Below, piece after piece: positions 11,030 through 20,770 of a DNA stretch of 64,000 nt. Position 1 is the first letter of the stretch. The number at the start of each line of letters is the position of its first letter. Under the pieces are notes generated by a model. The model was not told the DNA's origin. It worked only from the letters and a program-made list of their open reading frames with translations, and ran no database searches. The stretch is from Punica granatum. Lineage: Eukaryota > Streptophyta > Magnoliopsida > Myrtales > Lythraceae. The stretch is from the NCBI RefSeq assembly GCF_007655135.1, contig NC_045131.1, positions 28,008,001 through 28,072,000 on the forward strand, in the 5' to 3' direction. The position numbers and the translations under genes are program-made.

Positions 11030-11976
11030 CGATTTTATACTAGGATTGTTATATCAATTACTGTATTAGAAATATAGATGGACTTAAATAAGAAGAGTAT
11101 GGAAGGTATATATATATAGTTCTATTTCTTGATCATAATGTAGGTTTATGGGTCTAATACTATATATATAGTTTTTAAAATAATAGAGAATAATAAAATA
11201 TAATTTTTAATAATATGATAAGGTAAAAAATTTACGCAGTAATTTATGTCATATGGGACAAGTATTTGCTGTCGTTCAACAAAGTGTTTCAAATGCTTAC
11301 TTATTGCAGTTGTAACTTTGGAGTGACTCTTTTAAGGTAAGAGCTGAAATTCTAGAGAAATTCTTTGGCAATCTTCTTCCACCACAATGCATGAGGAAGA
11401 ACCAAAAGCATTGCGCCGCCCACAAATCAATATATTTAGTGATATGCAAATATGGCGTCATAAAGTTATATAGTGGAATAATTTTATTGGTTATTTCTTA
11501 CTAGGTCATTGTAAGATGAATGACTATTTAAGGTTGGCTTTAAGTGACTCCAACTAATACCGCTTATGGTAAGTTCTGCTAATATGTTTGAATGATTAAA
11601 GGGGGGAAATGCCGTTTCAGCTAACAATTACAGATCACTAAGAAGATTAGATTATGATCCATATATTTGAATGCAGGGGAAATGGAAGGAAGACAGCAAT
11701 TTTAAGTATAATAATGGGTGATTCCTGCCAACCCAAGAACTGGACTTTGATGGACAAGGTATCACCCAATTTCCTCATAACCAGAAGATAATAAATTCAA
11801 GCAAAAGGGTGTAGCTCGTCTAATAATCTAATTAAAGATTTTAGGTTTGGTTCTCATTGTGATCTTGTGAGACTGTCCATATCTCTCTATGAGATTTTCT
11901 ATTTCGTTATCTCTCTATGAGATTTCCTATTTCCTTATACAAGATCCATGCGTTTTCTTTGTAACAAGAAAAAAAA
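11030..11976. other. AT-rich intergenic, no gene seen
   Basis: Contains 3'-flank sequence of the kinase remnant, TA-rich runs near 11110 and 11160, and a small two-copy repeat (TCTCTATGAGATTT at about 11884 and 11912). No ORF or RNA gene is supported. Confidence 0.4.
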
Positions 11977-13164
11977 TAGTAAAATGCAGTTTGCCTCTCA
12001 ACTTTTGGGGTTAGTTGCATAGTACCTCTTAGCCTTTGAAAATTTGCACTATATCCCCTGACCTATGTAAAAATAGAGACGGAGCACCCTTTATCTAATT
12101 TCCGGCAACTTTTCCGGTGAAACTAGGTCACATGTATATCATGTGACTTTTTAAAGGGTAAAAAATGTCTAGTAAATTATTCAACTGAAATAAAAATAAA
12201 AAGAAAAGAAGAAGTGAAAAAGGACACCAAGACACGACCTCACCGAAGGAATAACAGTACATGCAAAATCAAGCAACCCACCTCCACTGTCCCACGATGC
12301 TTTCCTACGGTCAATCCTCCATTTGGGTCAGCCTCACCTCCATCTCCCCTCGATGATCGCTGCAACCTCGGCCTCCACCTCTCGGAGATCCACCTCCACC
12401 TACCTGGTGAATAAAGCAGTAGTTGGCAACGAGTTGGAAATTGAGAAGGAAACCATGAAATGTTGATTCGAAATCGACGGAATGAACAATTTCAATGAGA
12501 TTTCAAGTTCTCTTCTCCTCAACCATTCCAAAGCTGAGCAGAGTCCGTGTTGCCGACGATTGCTCTGGTGAAAGGCAACATCACTAAGTTGTCCATGGAT
12601 GGATACTCCAATGCAATCTTCTGCACTCTTGCTTCTCTCTATTACTTTGGGTGAAGTTTGAGCTCGTTGGAAAATGCTACAAATTGAAATTGCAATGAAT
12701 CATTCACTAGATTGTTTTTTTTTTTCTTGGACAAATGCTTTTCATGTTTCTGCAGTACCCTTAGCTTCAAAGAACAAGGTCTGCTCTGTCGATGGAGTTG
12801 TATCAGCCATGTGATAATTGTAAAAAGAACGCAAAATTAAATTTTTCCTCGAACAAATAGATTGTTTCTTTGGGATTGCTCGGATGCATTCTATCGTTGT
12901 TTGTGAAACCAATAATCACAATCTAATTTTGCTTTGTGTTTATTTAGTTTTATATTCAATTCAATCAATTGCTGTGGACTTTTTTACCCTTTAAAAAGAT
13001 CACATGATATATTGATTTCTGCTGGGAAAGTGGCTGGAAGTTGGACAGAGGATGCACTATGCTTATTTTAACATAGGTTGGGGATATAGTGCAACTTTTC
13101 AAAGGCTGAGGGGCACTATGCAACTAAACTCAAAGGTTGGGGGGCAAAGTACATTTTACTCTAG
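11977..13164. mobile_element. Mutator-type element with long TIRs (possible Pack-MULE)
   Basis: The ends are inverted repeats of roughly 90-100 bp. The left arm (from GTAAAATGCAGTTTGCC at about 11979) matches the reverse complement of the right arm, which ends ACATTTTACTCTAG at 13151-13164. Shared blocks include TTAGTTGCATAGT, CAGCCTTTGAAAA and TTGCACTATATCCCC. Possible diverged 9-bp target copies are GAAAAAAAA and GAAAATAAA. Long TIRs and a 9-bp duplication are typical of Mutator-like elements. There is no transposase. The interior is GC-richer and holds short exon-like sequence, including a macrodomain-like piece at about 12553-12650. That is what a gene-capturing Pack-MULE looks like. Confidence 0.65.
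12553..12650 (+). pseudogene. Captured macrodomain-like exon fragment
   Basis: One frame reads LPTIALVKGNITKLSMDGYSNAIF (24 residues; key blocks KGNITKLSMDG and SNAI). Plant macrodomain (Appr-1-p-processing) proteins begin with a similar G(D/N)ITK-x-x-(V/M)DG-x-(S)DAI(V) strand-loop. The Asn-rich active-site loop and GGGG motif expected next are absent. A GTGAAG follows near 12651, which could be the original splice donor. It lies inside the TIR-bounded element, so it is probably a transduplicated exon. The match is short and made by eye. Confidence 0.4.
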
Positions 13165-13429
13165 AAAATAAATAGAGAATAACTTCCTTGGTTAGCCACC
13201 AGGACTACTGGTTTATTAGGGCTAATCATAGAATTTCAATTCCAAATATCCTGATTTTCCTCGAGTACCATTATTTATCAGCTTGACATTTTAAGTGAAA
13301 ATGAGATCGAGCCCGTTTAAGCCCAATAAAGAATCAATAGAAAAAAGGTCAATTATTATAAGAAAGAATTTCTTTTTTCCAAAATGGCATTTATTTTTAC
13401 CTGCACGAATAACCTCGCTTATCGGTTAA
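13165..13429. other. Intergenic, nothing recognised
   Basis: AT-rich sequence between the Mutator-type element and the next kinase remnant. No ORF, repeat pair or RNA gene is supported. Confidence 0.3.
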
Positions 13430-13530
13430 AGGACCAACTCTTTAAACGACATGTCCCTTACTATTATCGAAGCTTGTTGAGTGCAATATTCTACTAGGAT
13501 TTGTACATATAACAAATGTGTTAGCTTGGG
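13430..13530 (+). pseudogene. Second S-domain kinase 3'-end remnant
   Basis: The sequence from ACCAACTCTTTAAACGACAT through the stop codon to TTCTACTAGGAT is a diverged copy of 10976-11050 and of the end of the intact kinase (24350-24410). Only the last 15 or so codons and the proximal 3' flank remain. With the remnant at 10862 it makes two extra kinase tails upstream of the live gene. Confidence 0.7.
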
Positions 13531-13723
13531 GCCCATAAGAAGAATATTCAATGTATAACAAACTAATCAAGTTTTGACTCCCATGGTAATTCTATTGCAG
13601 TGGCTGCTGATTATGTTTGTCGATTACTTCCCAACAATGGGCAAGAAGCTAGGGACAGAAGAGGTCGTGCAGAAGCCTGGCAAAGGACTCTTCCTGCCGA
13701 TGAACTAGGACAAGGACGCAATC

Positions 13724-14161
13724 ATGTTCGAGAGCATGATAAGGAACATGACCCCTTTTTTGCCACCTGACCCCGTTTCCACTATGGCGAACGAGTGGGA
13801 AGTTTTCAGGTCGATGCTGGGGGAAGGCAAATCGGGCAGAGGGGAGACGGATTTTTGTATTCTTATGTTTCGAGTTGATGATAGGTTGGGGATGGATTGT
13901 TGGAAGAAGCAGATTTTCTTGACGATGTCCAACCTCCTAAGTCTACTACATCATTTAGCCATAATCCCTTTCTTCTTTCCCCTAATGGAATTAATTCTGA
14001 CATCGGTTCATGAATATATGCATCCTGCAATGTTTCTTCTACCCAAAATCCATCAATTCACTTTGTTTCCTACTGTGCCGAAGATGAACACAACAATAAC
14101 TGTATCCGGAAAATCTTCCGTGACTATGAATGTTCTCGAACCACAAATATTATGTACGTAA
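13724..14161 (+). pseudogene. Unidentified ORF in duplication copy A
   Basis: A 145-codon open frame with no recognisable domain, signal peptide or splice context. Its first 70 codons (for example IRNMTPFLPPDPVS and CWKKQIFLTMSN) resemble the corresponding stretch at 32620-32830. The frame is not shared over the whole length and copy B has stops, so conservation argues for DNA-level duplication rather than a maintained protein. The other strand of 14000-14290 could be read as a decayed Cys-containing ectodomain, but I could not confirm this. Confidence 0.25.
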
Positions 14162-14536
14162 CAGTGGAAGCGTAATATTGAACCCCTGCTCCTGAGTCAC
14201 AAAAGATTATCTGCTTTGCCAAATTTGTTCCCCTAATGGCCGCCTGTCATCTTCAGACAACTTGACAACTGACTTCTCAACAATTAGATATTAATTGTGT
14301 TTGTCTGGACTTAAAATTTCAGAACTTAATTTATTAAGTGCTGAAATGTTAAGTACTTAGTTGATGTTTAATAGAATAAGTCAATCTTGTTTGATTGTAA
14401 ATTGGTGATTATTTTTAGGTCATTTTATATTATCTGTCATTAATGCCCCAGAACTTTTGCATTTCAACATTTGACCCCAAATGGATAAATCATATATATA
14501 TAGAAAGAAAACTGATTTGAAGCAATCAGAGAAGGA

Positions 14537-14675
14537 GGGGGTGCTGGTGGCGCTATCACCGGCCACCACCTCCACAGAGGAGGCTGCCGATCGAAAGAGA
14601 GGGGGTGGGGAATCGGAGCACTGGTGACCCCTCTGTGGAGGTTCCTGGCTGAAGACAATGCCACCAGCGCCCAAT
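14537..14675. repeat. Imperfect GC-rich hairpin
   Basis: The left arm GGTGCTGGTGGCGCTATCAC...CCTCCACAGAGG (from 14537) is roughly the reverse complement of the right arm CCTCTGTGGAGG...GACAATGCCACCAGCGCCC (to about 14673). The two 12-bp CCTCCACAGAGG-type segments pair perfectly. This stretch is missing from duplication copy B, so it may be a small foldback insertion. Confidence 0.5.
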
Positions 14676-15529
14676 CCCGTCAATCACTTCTCCTGCTCTC
14701 CCAGCAATCGCGTCAATCCTGACACCGCTGCAAATAAGGAAAAAAAATAGTGCCTCTCTAAGCGAATAAACCATTAATTGCTTAATCAGAAAGCAGCTCT
14801 CCACCTACTTATTAGTCATATAGAACCCTTTTTACTCAAGTCCAATAAATCAACTGAGCGAATTTTGTCGCGTGTCATAATTTCTCCACTTTCCTTCTCT
14901 TTTTCGTTTCCATCTGACTGTTGACTTGTTGACTTGTCTCGAATGAATATCTGTTTTCTCTGACAAATTAAAGTCATGTGCTTCGGAACGAATCACCACC
15001 GCAAAATACATATTTGCTATTAATGTCCATCAACTTTGATGACATTACATGAACGCATTAAATTGGCCAAGAAATTAATTCTGAGGCGAAACAGTTGAGT
15101 TAACAATTCAGTTGACTGGAGCATGCCTTGCATATGTAGATGCGTTGACGTCAACGTCTTATCTTTAATGCAAAAACACAGGCGGCTCCAAGAACCGTCA
15201 AATGCCATTCAAAAGGGATTCTTTGCATTTCTTGAAAGAAATTTTGTTAAAAATATAACGGACCTGTTAAACGGGTTGAATTCACATGCGATTCTCGTGC
15301 TCTTGAACAATCTGATAAAGGGAAAGATTGGGGTGGTGGCCCGATTTCCCTCTCCGCCGCTTAAGTCAACTAGGGTTCTTATGAGAGCAAATAGTGCATC
15401 AACTGATGTTGTAAGGGAGCTACAGAAATTGACATATCGTAATTTCGTTGTACAGTTTGAGAGATATAGCTCAGCAAAGTTTTTACCTTGCGTGATGATC
15501 TAGCTCTTTTCTTCGCTTTTGACTCGAAA

Positions 15530-16509
15530 CTTGCTTCTAAGCCATAGTCCTATATATGAGCTTTCCGTAGCACCTAAGAACTCGCAAAATGGTGACCCGA
15601 GCGATGAGAGTAGCTGGCTGAAAGTTGGCCCGATGAAATTGAATTCTTCAACTCAGCCAATATATGGGGGCCACCTACTGCCACATATCAGATTTTCCAT
15701 CCAAAATGGATGAAATGATGATGGCGGGATAGATTTGAGACGTTAATTTAAAAGGTGGGATGTCTCGTGTTATTTTCATAGACTGAGATAAAATTGAAAA
15801 AACAAGTAAAGGTTGAGAAACATCAAACAATTTACCCTTATTTTTATTTTGGTCGAAAGCTCATTGTTGTTGTCCCATTAGTGTATTCTATATATATAAG
15901 CCGACCAAAGTTGGCCAAACTTGGATAAATCAATTGGATATGAGGATAAGACAGCATTTAATTCATATATCGGATGGTTGCTGTAACTACAATATTGTAC
16001 ATTGGAGCGTACCTCGTCCTAGCAACTTGCTGAATTTATATCAATATAACTGCCGAGGTATCCTCGACTATAAGGGGCACGTTGTGATGTAATTATAGTC
16101 TAAAACGTATCCTTTTCTATTGACAAAACGAAAAATGCATTTTGTTTAGGGGCTCGAGTATATTTATAATTTAACATAAACATATCGATACAATTGTAGT
16201 ATATCCAAAAAAGAGGGCCCAATATGAAACGATGAGATCCCGAGTTCAGTTTTATTACTTACCGGATGAGTGAATTATTTAATAATATTTAATAACGACT
16301 TTTCAATTTTATTTATCCACCTTAGTAAATGTTTAGATGTATTTCATGATGCAAACTTTTACCATTACTTTTAATGACGGTCATTCGAACTCGTTGTTCA
16401 TTAGATGAACACTGTTATTACAGCTCTATTGTGGATTTGACTATATAGTATACAGAGGGTTTAAAGTACAGTTTGGAATAGGGACGGGCCAAGATTTTGA
16501 AAACAATAT
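15530..16509. other. AT-rich intergenic, no gene seen
   Basis: Short ORFs only. A weak tRNA-like block (GAGATCCCGAGTTCAGTTTT, about 16231) could be a very degraded SINE. I would not call it. Confidence 0.3.
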
Positions 16510-17345
16510 GTCATATTTCACAATTGTAGTAAGCTGCAATTGCAAGCAAGATCTTGATGGAGTCAATCATAGCCGCCAAGGGAAAAGTTTCATCATAGTC
16601 TTCACCATGAGCTTGCCTGAAACCTTTTAACTACCAATAGGCCCGTATGGGTAATGACAATGCCGTCCATGACGGTTTTTTTTTTCTTGAAAACCCATTA
16701 CACTCGACGGGTTTTAACCCTTCAGGTGGATCACCAAGTCCATAATTGGTTAGCATACATGGACTCCATCTCAAATCTCATGGCCCTAGCCATATCTCGA
16801 AGTTTGGGCCTATCACGGCTTCCGCATAGGTCGTAGGCTCATTATTGTCTGCGAGCAATATGTCATTCTCTTGAATCACGAGAAATCATTATCTCTCATG
16901 CTCACAAGGTATCCTACCTAACCTATGGAGCTCCTGTGTGACTTGAGCAATCGTTTGCTCTGCAACACATTGCAGAATATGCTCATCAACTGCTTCCATC
17001 GACTGATCACTGTTACTCTGTGATTGAACTTCTCCAAGTTCAATTATGCTCCTAGTAGTTCCTCTGTAAATAATCTCTTCTAAGGGACATAGCTGCATGA
17101 GCGACATTTGCCCTCGGTGGAATTATAAAATAATATCATCTAATCTCCTTATGATATCCTAGAGTAACACTTATTCATACAGACACATTGGGACATTCCC
17201 AAACTATAACTCATATGGTGTCTTTTGAACTGATTTGGACGGAGCAAGGTTCAATATGAGAGCAACTATCTATATAGCAAATCCATAGAAGGAATCGGTT
17301 AAGTTCATTAAAGCATTAGGCAAAGATAGGGTTCATTTCTACTGG
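16510..17345 (-). pseudogene. Ty1/copia integrase-RT fragment
   Basis: On the minus strand the order is: an integrase-end block (AILNLAPSKS-like, then KTPYEL near 17220), a degenerate linker, then RT similarity. The RT part has MRFEMESMYANQLW (near 16760), WVFKK (near 16690) and KGFRQAHGEDYDETF followed by MIDSIKILLAIAA (16630-16530). These are standard copia Pol landmarks. Stops and a T-run insertion near 16680 break the frame, and the catalytic YVDD region is missing, so this is a truncated fragment. The 72-codon ORF at 16889-17107 lies in the linker. Confidence 0.75.
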
Positions 17346-17371
17346 GCAAGTTGGACGTTCATGACATTCAC

Positions 17372-17580
17372 ACTCCAACTCAAGGTGGAATATTGAGGAG
17401 TCAAGTTCTAAAACAATCAATTCTTGCTGCAGTCTGTGCTTGTGATCAATTCTGTTGTATACTTTCACTCTTTGAGGATTTTATTTCCTGTAATTCTTAT
17501 TTTCCTTCTTGATCACATTTGTATATAATGTAATGATATATATGAGAATCAATGTGAGAGAATAGAGTATTTTTTGCGTA
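17372..17580 (+). repeat. Possible copia LTR remnant
   Basis: AAGGTGGAATAT at about 17380 resembles a polypurine tract with the GGTGGA core seen in copia elements. It is followed by about 190 bp that look like a short LTR (TATATAATG then GAATAGAGTATTTTT). It points the opposite way from the Pol fragment next to it, so the two need not belong together. No second copy was found. Confidence 0.3.
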
Positions 17581-19673
17581 TCCAGCTTCTGAGAGGACTA
17601 TGTTGATAGCAAAAATTTTTGAAGGACCAAATTGAATTTTTTTTCTTTAACAAATTCATGTAATATGATTAAGAATTTTGAGCTGCTACACCCGATAAAT
17701 TATAAAAATGTAAATTTTAACTTACGATTACCCAAGGTATAATTGAATCTTTTAATTAATAAGAAATTGTAATATAGTTGTTAAATAACCCGAAATCGAG
17801 TGCGTATAATATTTAAACATGAATATTGCAGTTGAATCATCTTATTTGATTAAATAATTATATTGTTTATTATTTAGATATTATTGAAGATTTTGATATT
17901 TTTAGGAAGTGGTTGACCGAATATTTTCTTCCCGTTTGTTTCATACTTTGTTTTGTATACCATTCCACCACAGAGCATCCGCCTTGTTTTAAATTGCTAT
18001 ACAAAAAGAAAACGATATTTGGATATATGGATAAATAAATCTGTTTTTATAGAAAAACAATTATTGAGTAAAATTTAATAAATATATATTTCATATTAAA
18101 TAAAATAGTTAGTTGTAAAATTATTATTGCATTATTTATAATTACTGTAATTTTATTGAAAATTATTAGTTATATTAAATGTTAAAATTAATTATCTAAA
18201 AATAATAATAATTATTATTATTATTTAAATATTGTCCTTACAACATGTAAAGAATTAAAAATGATCATAGATATATGATGATAATGAATTTGTGCAATGC
18301 ATGAGATAAAAAATTAATAAAAACTAAAACGAGATTTATTTAGGAGATAGGAGAGAGAGGTTGAGGACGGGAATGGGATTGACTGCTAAGGGAGAGAAGA
18401 AAGGGAGGAGAGAGAGAGAGCAGGGGGAACAATCCGAAAATTTGATAAAAATCATTATTTTTTTTCATAATGGCCAATGGGGCTAAAATTAATTGGATTC
18501 GTTGACATGATAGATTTGAAACAAAATTTGAAGCTCATATGACGCATTAGGAAAAAAGAAAGGATAATAATTTATGATTTTTTTGAATACTTTACCCTTT
18601 CTTTTTGTTGGGATTTTTCCCTCTTTCTTATATATACTTATATATCTACATTAAAGCCAAAATAATTCCGTTTAGTCTCACTTTTAGTTTCAAATACACA
18701 TACTATATATTTACCATTAATAGAGATCATTGAAAAAAGATTTAAATCTAAAAAAGAAAAAAAAACCCACTGTCCAATTTGTAATCTTTATTTTTTGGTG
18801 ACTTTGACTATTTTTTCTTCAACGAGAAAAAATCCGTTATATTTTTAACATCAACTTTCCCTAATATGTTCTGTATTATATCGGAAATCTAAAAAATATA
18901 AATTATGAAAACTAAACTATGTTTAGAGAAAAATTAATGTACGTGGAATGAATTATGAAGCATGGGCGCTGATACAAAAAGAATATCTTTTTTATGCAAT
19001 TCTTTTACTAAATTAGAACCCTTTCTTTATAATAGTATAACTGCTTTTCTTAATTTTTTTTCCGAAACGTGTTCTTTACTCATTGATAACTAGATGAATA
19101 CCCCTGCATTGCATGGGAACTAACAAATAAACGTTTTAACAATTTTCAGTCCTACTTTTCTGACACGGTAAATGTTCCTTCCTCTTCAGTCATATTAATG
19201 TATGTTTCTCCTATTTTTTCCTGGGTTTTAGTTTCATTTATTGTTATTTTATATTTTGTTAAATATAGTTAATTACTTCGCCAGATTCGATGTGAGTGAT
19301 TTGTTCTAATTTATTTGTTTTAACTGAGAAATAAATCTTTTAATTATTTTTTCACTTTCACTTTTTTGTTTTTTTAAATTCATGTATTTGATATACTCAT
19401 TTAACTTCATCTTTTACCTCATTTTACTTTGTATATATTTTCACTGAAGAAAAATATTATATATAAAGAGTTCAATATCAATTAGGTAATTAAGTAGTCG
19501 GATTTTCGCTTAAATTCAGTTTTGTTACCCTTTGTATATGATACCATTTAATCTGATTTTTGATTTTTTTATGGCATTGATTTTTCAACTATTGACATAC
19601 ATAAGTAGAATATATATCCTCACATAAATATCTCTCAACTACATATATTCTTATATTCATAAATAAAATACAA
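17581..19673. other. Long AT-rich intergenic stretch
   Basis: Very AT-rich, with homopolymer runs and a purine-rich patch at 18345-18430 (GA repeats). No ORF longer than background, no tRNA-like fold and no repeat pair is supported. Confidence 0.4.
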
Positions 19674-19682
19674 TTAAGTAGA

Positions 19683-20104
19683 TGAGTTTTTACCTCATAT
19701 AGCTCATGGTTTAACCATTTTTTCAAATCTATGTTATGCTTTTAAAATTGTCAAATATATCTCATGGTTTATATTTTCCTCAAAATCTATCATGGCGTTA
19801 TATGTTCTGTTAATGAAACGTTAGTAGGCTCCAAATCTATCCAATGGTTTTAATTTTTTCTCAAATCTATCCTATTATTTTAATTTTTTTCTCAAATCTA
19901 TCCCATAGTTTTAATTTTTTTCTCAAATCTATCATGAATAAAAAAAAAGGCCACAGTAACAAGACCGTTAAACGTTGACAGAGATATAACGACAGGATAG
20001 ATTTGGAGAAAAATATAAACCATGGGATATATTTGACACTTTTTAAAGTATATAATAGATTTGAAAAATCGGTTAAACCATGGGATATATGGGGTAAAAA
20101 CCCC
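19683..20104. mobile_element. Mutator-like MITE, 422 bp, with 9-bp TSD
   Basis: TIRs of about 115 bp: the left end TGAGTTTTTACCTCATATAG matches the reverse complement of the right end (CTATATGGGGTAAAAACCCC region), with shared blocks CATGGTTTAACC, TTTTTCAAATCTAT and GTCAAATATATC. It is flanked by TTAAGTAGA (19674-19682) and TTAAATAGA (20105-20113), a 9-bp target duplication with one mismatch. Inside, a unit of about 20 bp (TTTTTTCTCAAATCTATCC) repeats four times at 19850-19940. No coding capacity. Confidence 0.8.
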
Positions 20105-20770
20105 TTAAATAGAAGATACATACCTATATAAACATCTCTCAACTATATATATTCATGGCAAATTCAATGGGAAGTAAAGGTCATGCTTACCTATGCTCAT
20201 GTTGCGCTTCAGATTATAATTCTCCTCTAAATGATCGACACACTATGTGTAAGATTAATTATCCATGCCATTCATGCTATATATGTAACTCGCGCTATTA
20301 CTGGGGATATATTGATTCATATTAAAACCCAAAAACTGTATATATGCACGTGGATATATAGACTTTATAAATGCACACGTATATAAATTGAAGTAGCAAC
20401 TTATTGTATGGAAATTCTGAGATAGTTTCTTTGTGATTTATATTAACGTTCCTTTACTCGGACTCTCATAATATTTAGATTCCATGCATATGTGTATATC
20501 CGTTCCTGAGAAGGTTCTGTGTAGAATTTTCTACTTAGTCCCATCCATTTCCCTAATTACTCCGTTTCTGTCCTACGCAAACGTAAGATAAGGGTTTGGA
20601 ATAGCCAGTCGGCTTGTAAGCGTCCATCAATGCGGTCACCTACCTACATTTATTAGTGCATGTCACGGTCCTCGTCAGACTTCTTAGGCTGCCCGAATAC
20701 GTTGGGATCATTAGATCGACACTTATTCTTATAAGGCTTGGCCAGAGCTCGTTAAATTGCTGCAATAATC
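20105..20770. other. Upstream flank of the kinase gene
   Basis: Holds the presumed promoter of the kinase. No single TATA box or enhancer can be assigned with confidence. CTTATAAGG near 20729 is a weak candidate about 40 bp before the ATG. Confidence 0.3.

Larger units (their letters stand above)
13620..15260 (+). repeat. Segmental duplication, copy A
   Basis: Blocks of this segment align in order with 32525-32938, 33977-34780 and 37846-37975. Examples are GGCAAGAAGCTAGG/GTCAAGATGCTAGG (13640, 32545), CCCCTAATGGAATTAATT/CCCCTAATGAAATTAATT (13979, 32880), GCCAAATTTGTT (14218, 34145) and ACGCATTAAATTGG (15054, 34697). A 145-codon ORF at 13724-14161 has no family I recognise, and its copy-B counterpart is frameshifted. 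Copy A lacks the CACTA and copia insertions found in copy B. A hairpin-bearing stretch at 14430-14820 has no obvious partner in B. Confidence 0.7.

Noticed and set aside
14420..14804. Three overlapping minus-strand ORFs (66-87 codons)
   Set aside because: They translate the GC-rich hairpin in all frames, and the openness is a composition effect.
16231..16320. SINE candidate
   Set aside because: Only a partial B-box-like string, with no A-box or target duplication.
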